From Firmicutes bacterium ZCTH02-B6 (lineage in GTDB: Bacteria > Bacillota > Limnochordia > Limnochordales > ZCTH02-B6), in NCBI GenBank assembly GCA_002159155.1, contig LZRQ01000100.1, positions 1-12,705 of the forward strand: a stretch of 12,705 bases of DNA. Reading direction: 5' to 3'. Position numbers and translations under genes: made by a program. Every line of letters begins with the position of its first letter. Position 1 is the first letter of the stretch. Shown here in pieces: positions 7,536-12,705 of this stretch. Under the pieces are notes generated by a model. The model did not search any database. It saw only the letters and a list, made by a program, of their open reading frames with translations, and had not been told where the DNA came from.

Positions 7536-8528
7536 TCAGCGCAAACCCGCCGCGGCAAGCCAACCGTCCACGGTCTCCCGGTTGGCCTCGATCCATTCGC
7601 GGGCGTGACGCTCAAGGTCCGCGTCGGACGTCTCTCCCAAGACCACTTGCCGGTAAATGGACTCGTTGACCGCGTCCAGCGGGACCGAGATTTGGCTCAA
7701 CAGCCGGTACGCCTCCGGATGCCGCCGCTGGAAGTCCCGATGGACCAAAATGCCGGCCCGTCCCGGCGGGTACCCGTACTCATTGGGAGCCTCATCGTCC
7801 GGCCAAGCCCCGACGGGGTCCAGCAGGATGGTCACCGCTTCCGGGTGTGGGTACACCGCCAGCAGCCAGTCGGGCGTCCAGGCGTAAAACAGCACGGGCT
7901 CGCGGTTGTCCAAGGCGCCCCGGATGGCGTAGTTGATCATCTGCTCGGAAGCGTCGATCTGGCGGTACAACCGGGTCAGACCGTACGCCTGCAGCTTGTA
8001 GTTGATCTGGTCATGGCACGTCCAGCCGACCTCGCATCCCAGGAGATCACCATAGCCGTCGCCGTCCCGGTCCAAGAGGCGCGCGATCTGCGGGTTGTTC
8101 AAGTCTTGCACGGTCCGGATGCCGTACTCTTGGGCAAACCAAGTCGGCACGGCCCAGCCCCGCACGGTGCCGTCGTAGTGCCAGCTGATCACTTCCAGGT
8201 CCCGCCGGTAGCCTGCCAGCAAGGAGTTCTGGTTAGGGAAGAACGCATCGGCGAATACGTCCACCTCGCCTGCCGCGATCATGGCGTAGGTGACCGGCAC
8301 CGACAAGTCCACGATTTCAACCCGGTAGCCCAGGTAGTCCTCGACCAGCACCTTGGACACCATGGTCGGCAGCCAGTCGCCGGTCCAGTTGGTAAAAGCG
8401 AAGGTCAGCGTCTTGCCCGTGCCGGGCAGCCGCTGGGCCGCCGCCGGCTCCACGGCCAGCCCTATCCCGGCCGCCAGCAGCACCGCCAACACCACCGGGA
8501 GTCCCCGCTTCTTCCACCGCTTGCTCAT
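7536..8528 (-). CDS. proX: Glycine betaine/proline betaine-binding protein ProX
   Basis: Extracytoplasmic receptor of the ProX (OpuAC) family, 330 aa, the same length as E. coli ProX. It has a signal peptide (RWKKR, then a hydrophobic stretch) with a likely cut after AAA (29-31) and no lipobox cysteine. Conserved ProX features are the DRDGDGYGD loop (153-161), the GCEVGWTC segment with Cys165 and Cys171 matching the ProX disulfide, and FYAWTPDW (214-221). Of the three tryptophans that form the betaine cage in E. coli ProX, Trp169 and Trp217 match and the first is Phe96. The ATG at 8528 has AAAGGAG eight bases upstream. It is third in proVWX, 64 bases after proW. Betaine is the likely ligand class but is not proven. 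Confidence 0.92.
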   Translation of the reverse strand: MSKRWKKRGLPVVLAVLLAAGIGLAVEPAAAQRLPGTGKTLTFAFTNWTGDWLPTMVSKVLVEDYLGYRVEIVDLSVPVTYAMIAAGEVDVFADAFFPNQNSLLAGYRRDLEVISWHYDGTVRGWAVPTWFAQEYGIRTVQDLNNPQIARLLDRDGDGYGDLLGCEVGWTCHDQINYKLQAYGLTRLYRQIDASEQMINYAIRGALDNREPVLFYAWTPDWLLAVYPHPEAVTILLDPVGAWPDDEAPNEYGYPPGRAGILVHRDFQRRHPEAYRLLSQISVPLDAVNESIYRQVVLGETSDADLERHAREWIEANRETVDGWLAAAGLR

Positions 8529-8592
8529 GTACCCCACTCCTTTCATGTTCGCTCCGCACCGGCTGAGGTCCATGCCTGTTAGGTCCGCGCCC

Positions 8593-9432
8593 TCATGCGG
8601 CCCGGCGCTTCCGCCGGCCCCACGACTGGGACATGCGGTCCAGGATCATGGCGATAACGACGATGGCGAGCCCGCCTTCAAACGAGCGGCCCAGGTTGAC
8701 CTGGCTCAAGCCGCGCAACACTTCCTGGCCCAGGCCTCCGGCGGCGATCATGGCCGACAAAACCGACATGGACAAAGACAACATGATGGTCTGGTTGATG
8801 CCCGCCATGATGCTCGGCATGGCCAGGGGCAGCTGCACCTTGACCAGCATCTGCCACGGAGTCGCCCCAAAGGACTGGCTCGCTTCCACCACTTCGCGCG
8901 GCACTTGCCGGATGCCCAAGTTGGTCAAGCGCACCGACGGCGGCGTGGCAAATACGAGGGTGGCAAACACAGCGGGCACCTTGCCGATGCCAAAAAACAT
9001 CAGGGCGGGCACCAGGTACACAAAGGCCGGCATGGTCTGCATCATGTCCAGCATCGGCCGCACCACGGCCAACACGCGGTCACTCTTGGCGCACAAGATG
9101 CCGAGCGGCACCCCGATGAGGACCGCGAGCGTCACCGAGCTGACCATGAGCGCCAGCGTGGTCATGGCGCGGTCCCAGAGCTCCATGCTGCCGACCAGGT
9201 ACAACCCGAGGGCGGACAGCACCGCCCCGCGCCATCCCGCCACACGCCACATCAAAAGGGCGACCAGGACGAGCAACACGGGCCAAGGCAGCCACTGCAG
9301 GAAGTCCTCCGTCGCATTGAGCAGCGTCCCAATCACCTGGCGAATGCCCCGAAACAGCGGCGCCAGGTTGTCCACCATCCAGTCAACGAGCACATTCATC
9401 CAATGCCCGATGGGCATGCGGACGAAGTCCAT
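8593..9432 (-). CDS. proW: Glycine betaine ABC transporter permease ProW
   Basis: Inner-membrane permease of the binding-protein-dependent transport family, 279 aa, with an extended N-terminus and about six membrane segments. It carries the ProW/OpuAB-like MQTMPAFVYLVP block (131-142) and an EAA coupling loop EASQSFGATPWQMLVKVQLP (183-202), with the conserved glycine at 189. It should form the channel driven by ProV. The ATG at 9432 is chosen because AGGAGGTGA, a near-ideal ribosome binding site, spans the proV stop just upstream. A GTG at 9441 falls inside that site and is less likely. The shared stop/ribosome binding site points to translational coupling with proV. Confidence 0.92.
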   Translation of the reverse strand: MDFVRMPIGHWMNVLVDWMVDNLAPLFRGIRQVIGTLLNATEDFLQWLPWPVLLVLVALLMWRVAGWRGAVLSALGLYLVGSMELWDRAMTTLALMVSSVTLAVLIGVPLGILCAKSDRVLAVVRPMLDMMQTMPAFVYLVPALMFFGIGKVPAVFATLVFATPPSVRLTNLGIRQVPREVVEASQSFGATPWQMLVKVQLPLAMPSIMAGINQTIMLSLSMSVLSAMIAAGGLGQEVLRGLSQVNLGRSFEGGLAIVVIAMILDRMSQSWGRRKRRAA

Positions 9433-9437
9433 CCCGG

Positions 9438-10700
9438 TCACCTCCTCGCGTTCCCCGCACCACCGCGTCCGTCCTCACCGCTGGCGGCAGCGGCGCTGTC
9501 GCCTTGGGCCGCGAGGCGCACCGGCTCGCGCATAAGCGACGACAAGACCGTTACCCGCACGATGATGCCCAAGAGGCGCTCCCCCTCGACCACCGCAATC
9601 GGAAACCGGGCCTGCGCCGCGATGGGGATCAGGTCGGCCAGCGGTGTGTCCGGAGCGACCCGCGGGAAGTCTTGCCGCAATACATCCCTGAGGGGCAAGT
9701 CCCGCTCGGCCGCCTGCACGGCGTCGTCAACCGTCACAATGCCCGCGACGCGGTCCGCGTCCTCCAGCACAAACACGCTGGAGAGCCCGTGATGGCGCAT
9801 GACGTGCACCGCGGTGCGCGGACCGGCGTGCAGCGGGACGACCGTGTCGGGCTGGAACATGATTTGCTGCGCCGTAAGTACCCGGGCCGGGTCGATGTCC
9901 TGCACGAACTCGGCCACATACTCGTCAGCCGGGCGCCGCAAAATCTCCTCCGCGGTCCCAATCTGGCGAATCTCCCCGTCCTTCATGACCGCGATGCGGT
10001 CCCCCAGCTTGATGGCTTCATCGAGGTCGTGGGTGATGAAGATGATGGTCTTCTTCATCTCCGACTGCAGCCGCAACAGTTCGTTTTGCATGTCGCGGCG
10101 GATCAAGGGATCCAAGGCGCTGAAAGGCTCATCCATCAGCAAGATGTCAGGATCAATGGCCAAAGCCCGAGCGAGGCCCACCCGCTGCTGCATACCGCCG
10201 CTGAGCTGCTCTGGAAGGCTGTCCTCCCAACCCCCCAGGCCGACTGCCTTGATCACCTGGCGCGCCCGGTCGCGGCGCTCGTCCACCGTCATCCCCTGCA
10301 GTTCAAGCCCGAACGCCACATTGTCTAGGACGCTCCGGTGGGGCAAGAGCGCAAAGCTCTGGAACACCATGGCCATCTTCTTGCGCCGCACGTCCCGCAG
10401 CCGGGCAGCGCTCATGGCCGTCAAGTCCTCGCCGTCCACCTCGATGCGCCCGGCGGTCGGCTCGATCAGGCGGTTGATGCAGCGCACCAGGGTGGACTTG
10501 CCGCTGCCCGACAAGCCCATTACGACAAAGACCTCGCCCTCGTTGACCTCAAAGGACACATCCCGCAGGCCGACGGTGTGCCGGTAGCGCCGCAGCAACT
10601 CGTCCTTGCTCAATCCCTCGCGTTGGAGCTTTTCGAGGGCGGCCTTAGGATTTGGGCCAAACAGTTTGTACAGGTGCTCGATGCGCACCTTAGGTCGCAC
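9438..10700 (-). CDS. proV: Glycine betaine ABC transporter ATPase ProV with CBS domains
   Basis: Cytoplasmic ATPase of the osmoprotectant importer, 420 aa, like ProV/OpuAA. The N-terminus KLFGPNP (12-18) is family-specific. Motifs are Walker A GLSGSGKST (62-70), Q-loop Gln114, signature LSGGMQQR (166-173), Walker B ILLMDEP (186-192) with Glu191, and H-loop His224. From about residue 280 to 405 lies a tandem CBS pair, ending in an alanine- and glycine-rich tail. In related transporters this module senses ionic strength or binds c-di-AMP. The GTG at 10700 follows AGGGAG by about ten bases; a second GTG at 10688 is possible. The in-frame extension to 10823 would run through the leader terminator and is rejected. 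A small CCCGC/GCGGG hairpin precedes the ribosome binding site (10723-10736). Confidence 0.93.
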   Translation of the reverse strand: MRPKVRIEHLYKLFGPNPKAALEKLQREGLSKDELLRRYRHTVGLRDVSFEVNEGEVFVVMGLSGSGKSTLVRCINRLIEPTAGRIEVDGEDLTAMSAARLRDVRRKKMAMVFQSFALLPHRSVLDNVAFGLELQGMTVDERRDRARQVIKAVGLGGWEDSLPEQLSGGMQQRVGLARALAIDPDILLMDEPFSALDPLIRRDMQNELLRLQSEMKKTIIFITHDLDEAIKLGDRIAVMKDGEIRQIGTAEEILRRPADEYVAEFVQDIDPARVLTAQQIMFQPDTVVPLHAGPRTAVHVMRHHGLSSVFVLEDADRVAGIVTVDDAVQAAERDLPLRDVLRQDFPRVAPDTPLADLIPIAAQARFPIAVVEGERLLGIIVRVTVLSSLMREPVRLAAQGDSAAAASGEDGRGGAGNARR

Positions 10701-10769
10701 GGGCGTACCACTCCCTTCCGTCCCCGCGTGAGCGGGTACCGTCTTGGCGCAACGGGGGTGCGAGATCCA

Positions 10770-10811
10770 CAGAACAAAGAAGCGCCCCGGAGAAGGCGTT
10801 CTCCGAGGCGC
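10770..10811 (-). terminator. Intrinsic terminator of the proVWX riboswitch
   Basis: Read on the minus strand, 10811-10782 forms a 13-bp stem (one G-U pair) with a 4-base CGCC loop, followed by the T-rich run TTCTTTGTTCT. It lies between the riboswitch aptamer and the proV ribosome binding site, about 70 bases before the proV start, so it can stop transcription before proV. It is a textbook rho-independent terminator and the likely expression platform. Confidence 0.88.
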
Positions 10812-10861
10812 AAACCAGGACACCGTAAGGAGGCAAAGACGCGGATACCTTCTCGCTCTAA

Positions 10862-10988
10862 TGGCGCTTACGAGGTTAGCTGACGGGCTCGGGTAGAGCG
10901 AACCCCTACCATCCGTTAACGCAGGATGGATGCGCCCCGCAAGGTTTGGTTCCCCCGTTCTCCGCCTGGGCGGAGATTCAGCGCATGC
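10862..10988 (-). ncRNA. Cyclic-di-AMP riboswitch (ydaO/yuaA class)
   Basis: On the minus strand this region carries the conserved blocks of the ydaO/yuaA riboswitch in the right order: GCTGAATC (10982-10975), a TCCGCC-CA... hairpin (10974-10961), CGGGGGAACC (10957-10948), a GGGGCGCATC block, GGTAGGG, and the highly conserved 3' block CCCGTCAGCTAACCTCGTAA (within 10893-10865). The 3' block is almost identical to my recollection of the Bacillus subtilis ydaO element. The family binds c-di-AMP and usually turns downstream genes off. Genes under it often handle osmolytes, potassium or the cell wall, which fits proVWX directly downstream. Boundaries are approximate because P1 is short (GCGC/GCGC). 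Confidence 0.92.
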
Positions 10989-11020
10989 GATTTTCAGTTG
11001 GGTGCTGACATTGCGGTTTC

Positions 11021-11050
11021 ATTTTATCCTAACCCGGCACCGGCGCGCAA
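11021..11050 (-). promoter_or_regulatory. Candidate promoter for the riboswitch-proVWX transcript
   Basis: On the minus strand a TAAAAT -10-like hexamer (11026-11021) is preceded after 18 bases by TTGCGC (11050-11045). Start of transcription would fall about 25 bases before the aptamer, which is a sensible place. The -35 match is weak (three of six), so this is a candidate only. Confidence 0.4.
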
Positions 11051-11234
11051 CCCACCCCCCTGTTCCCATCGCGACCAGGCATAACCCGGGCGAGGCGCGA
11101 TGTGCGAAGACAGTATACTCATCAGAAACCACCCCCGTAAGGGACCGGGCCCAATGGGACGCAAAGGAATTCCAAGCATGAAAGCAGAATAGGACGTAGG
11201 TCTGGCAAGGACCCTAAGTGCGGGGGGCTCTACC
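11051..11234. other. Divergent spacer upstream of the CcoN-like gene
   Basis: No gene is seen here. A TATACT hexamer at 11114-11119 on the plus strand could be a -10 box for the downstream gene, but no -35 partner was found at the right spacing. Downstream are a CCC-GTAA-GGG mini-hairpin and the string GGGACGCAAAG (11156-11166), which matches the core of the c-di-GMP-I riboswitch, but the rest of that fold is not evident. An imperfect TAGGTC/GACCCTA hairpin lies close to the start codon. The leader of about 110 bases after the TATACT box could be regulatory. Confidence 0.35.
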
Positions 11235-12626
11235 GTGCTCATTCGGGATCAGGCCGGCCGCACTGCGCGGCTGTTGCTTTATTCAGGCATCTTCTGGTTG
11301 TTCGTGGCGCTGGCCGCAGGGACGGGAGCCCTGCTGACAGCTGCCGGAGCATTGTACATCCAGTTGCCGTCCGGCCCGGCCGGCGTCGACCTGCTGCAGC
11401 CGGTGTTTCTTAACACGTTGGTGTTTGGCTGGCTGGGCATGGGCGGCTTGGGCGTCGGCCTGCTGGCCATCCAGCGGGCGCACGCGCTCACGATGGCCGG
11501 GGAAATTTGGAGTCAGCTGGCGGTGTGGCTGTGGAACGCGGCCAACGCTGCGGGCGTCGTGACCCTGCTCCTTGGTTGGATCGAAGGACCGGCGTGGATG
11601 GAGATTTGGTGGCCGGTCAAGATCGCCCTGCTCGTGGCCTTAGTCTTGCTGCTGCTCAACGTCTATCGTACCCTCAAGCGGGCTGAAGGGACGCTGTACG
11701 CCAGCGCCTGGTACGTGGTCGCGGCGCTGGCCTGGATTGTGCCGCTCTATCTCCTCGGCAGCGGCATCCTGGCGCCTGGCTGGCCCATCGAGCCCTTAAA
11801 CGCTCTGCTCTATGGCGTGTACACCCAGGGCGTCGTGTGGCTGTGGGCGGTTCCGCTGGCTTTGGCGGCGGCCTTGTATGTGGCGCCCGATCTATCCGGC
11901 CAGCCTCTTTACAGCCGCTCCCTCGCCCAATGGGGTCTGTGGGGACTGGTGCTTTTTGCCGGTGCGGGCGCGTCGCGGCTGGCTGGTTCTGAAATGCCCG
12001 CCTGGGCTGCAGCTCTGGCCGCGAGCCTCGCGGTGCTCGCGTTGATCCCCACCCTCGCCGGCGCCACCAACATCGTGATGACCGTGTGGCCGCGGCGGAG
12101 TGCGGTGCTGGCGACACCGCCCGGCCGGGCATTGATCTGGGGCACCGAACTAATCGTCCTCGCGGGCGTGCAGGCCTCCCTCCTGCCCTTGAGCATCATT
12201 GAAACGGCGGTCCGCAACACCCAGTGGGCCGTGGCCGGCCCGTTGACGGCGCTGGTCGGCGGCTGCACCTTCCTCCTGTTTGCCGGCATCTATCACCTCT
12301 TGCCCATGTTGCGGCGCCCGGCCGATCGTCCCGCCACGCCGCTCTACGGCGCGCGGGCGGCCCGCTGGCACCTGGGCCTGTCGGGCCTTGGCGCCGTGCT
12401 CTATGTGGCCGGTCTCTGGCTCGGCGGCACGGCGCAGGTGGTGGAACGGGCCACGTACGGCTCCAGCGCCAACATGGCGGCCGCGGTGTGGCCGGGGCTC
12501 ATGCTCCAGGCGGCTGGCCTGGGCGTGCTCCTGGTGGCCCAGCTGTTCCTGGTTTATACGGTCGCCAAAGCCGCCAACGCCCCGCAGCCCTACAAGCTGC
12601 CGGTCATCCTGACCAATCCCCGGTAG
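11235..12626 (+). CDS. CcoN-like oxidase subunit I homologue lacking all metal ligands
   Basis: A polytopic membrane protein of 463 aa with about twelve hydrophobic segments, homologous along its length to CcoN of cbb3-type cytochrome c oxidase. Scaffold matches include QPVFLNTLVFG (55-65), GWIEGPAWMEIWWP (114-127), LYGVYTQG (192-199), NTQWAVAGPLT (328-338), YHLLP (353-357) and RWHLG (377-381). The catalytic CcoN histidines are replaced: low-spin heme ligands by Phe58 and Leu337, the heme b3 ligand by Gly335, and CuB ligands by Val195 and about Ser247/Arg248. The cross-linked tyrosine is also gone. Only three histidines remain (83, 354, 379), and none lies at a ligand position. It cannot be an ordinary oxidase. 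The frame is intact. The GTG start has GGGGGG seven to eight bases upstream. Function is unknown; automated annotation would likely call it an oxidase subunit. Confidence 0.8.
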   Translation: MLIRDQAGRTARLLLYSGIFWLFVALAAGTGALLTAAGALYIQLPSGPAGVDLLQPVFLNTLVFGWLGMGGLGVGLLAIQRAHALTMAGEIWSQLAVWLWNAANAAGVVTLLLGWIEGPAWMEIWWPVKIALLVALVLLLLNVYRTLKRAEGTLYASAWYVVAALAWIVPLYLLGSGILAPGWPIEPLNALLYGVYTQGVVWLWAVPLALAAALYVAPDLSGQPLYSRSLAQWGLWGLVLFAGAGASRLAGSEMPAWAAALAASLAVLALIPTLAGATNIVMTVWPRRSAVLATPPGRALIWGTELIVLAGVQASLLPLSIIETAVRNTQWAVAGPLTALVGGCTFLLFAGIYHLLPMLRRPADRPATPLYGARAARWHLGLSGLGAVLYVAGLWLGGTAQVVERATYGSSANMAAAVWPGLMLQAAGLGVLLVAQLFLVYTVAKAANAPQPYKLPVILTNPR

Positions 12627-12654
12627 GGCTCCTCACCGTCCGGATCCAGGAGCC
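12627..12654 (+). terminator. Hairpin after the CcoN-like gene
   Basis: Immediately after the stop codon, GGCTCCT (12627-12633) and AGGAGCC (12648-12654) form a 7-bp stem with a 14-base loop. No T-tract follows, so termination is uncertain. A second short stem, CGTCCC/GGGACG (12680-12696), lies before the window edge. No gene start is recognised in the last 79 bases. Confidence 0.35.
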
Positions 12655-12705
12655 GCTGCCAACGCTGCCAGCGGGCGTTCGTCCCGCGCTGGGACGGTGC
12701 CCGGC

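Noticed and set aside
6161..9792. Long open frames opposite livK, proX and proW (427-484 codons)
   Set aside because: Translations are Arg/His/Gly-rich with no family resemblance, and the opposite strand has signal peptides, motifs and ribosome binding sites of real genes.
10701..10823. N-terminal extension of ProV by 41 residues
   Set aside because: It would be encoded across the intrinsic terminator and leader of the riboswitch, and homologues start near residue 42 of the long reading, where a ribosome binding site is present.
11121..11230. Possible c-di-GMP-I (GEMM) riboswitch on the plus strand before the CcoN-like gene
   Set aside because: AAACC, a GTAA tetraloop hairpin and the exact string GGGACGCAAAG are present, but the hairpin does not lead directly into that string and the second helix with its CCTAA/TATGG receptor is not found in the expected order. 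A covariance-model search (RF01051) would settle it.
11235..12626. The CcoN-like gene as a functional oxidase or nitric oxide reductase subunit
   Set aside because: All known catalytic members keep the heme histidines, and none is present at the aligned sites here.
1..12705. CRISPR arrays, tRNA or rRNA genes, insertion sequences
   Set aside because: No spaced direct repeats, no tRNA cloverleaf or rRNA segments, and no transposase motifs or terminal inverted repeats were seen on either strand.

Overview
The window is GC-rich, densely coded bacterial DNA carrying a small catabolic/transport neighbourhood, an osmoprotectant uptake operon under a cyclic-di-AMP riboswitch, and an odd respiratory-oxidase-like membrane protein. 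Seven of the eleven full genes appear to start with GTG. The c-di-AMP riboswitch, the strong AGGAGG-type ribosome binding sites and the high GC suggest a high-GC member of the Bacillota (Symbiobacterium, Thermaerobacter or Limnochordia type), but the sequence alone does not fix the taxon.

Region 1 (1-2432): a gamma-glutamyltransferase-family gene on the plus strand runs convergently, with a 4-bp gap, into an SDR oxidoreductase on the minus strand. Region 2 (2548-7441): a complete branched-chain amino-acid type (Liv/HAAT) ABC transporter. The minus-strand order is livG-livF-livH-livM, followed by the SDR gene. The substrate-binding protein gene (livK-like) is divergent on the plus strand. The transporter and ggt together suggest uptake and processing of amino acids or gamma-glutamyl compounds, which is inference.

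Region 3 (7475-11050): a perfect 16-bp hairpin separates livK from the convergent operon proV-proW-proX (minus strand), an ABC importer of the glycine betaine/proline betaine type. Its leader holds a recognisable ydaO/yuaA-class c-di-AMP riboswitch, followed by a strong intrinsic terminator and then the proV ribosome binding site. The riboswitch 3' strand can also pair with the terminator 3' arm, which gives a plausible OFF switch. ProV ends in tandem CBS domains, so c-di-AMP may act on both RNA and protein.

Region 4 (11051-12705): a divergent plus-strand gene encodes a full-length homologue of CcoN, the catalytic subunit of cbb3-type cytochrome c oxidase. The scaffold sequence aligns well, but every histidine that binds heme b, heme b3 or CuB is replaced, as is the active-site tyrosine. 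The gene is open and intact, so this looks like a conserved, metal-free oxidase paralogue rather than a decayed pseudogene. It is the most unusual item in the window.
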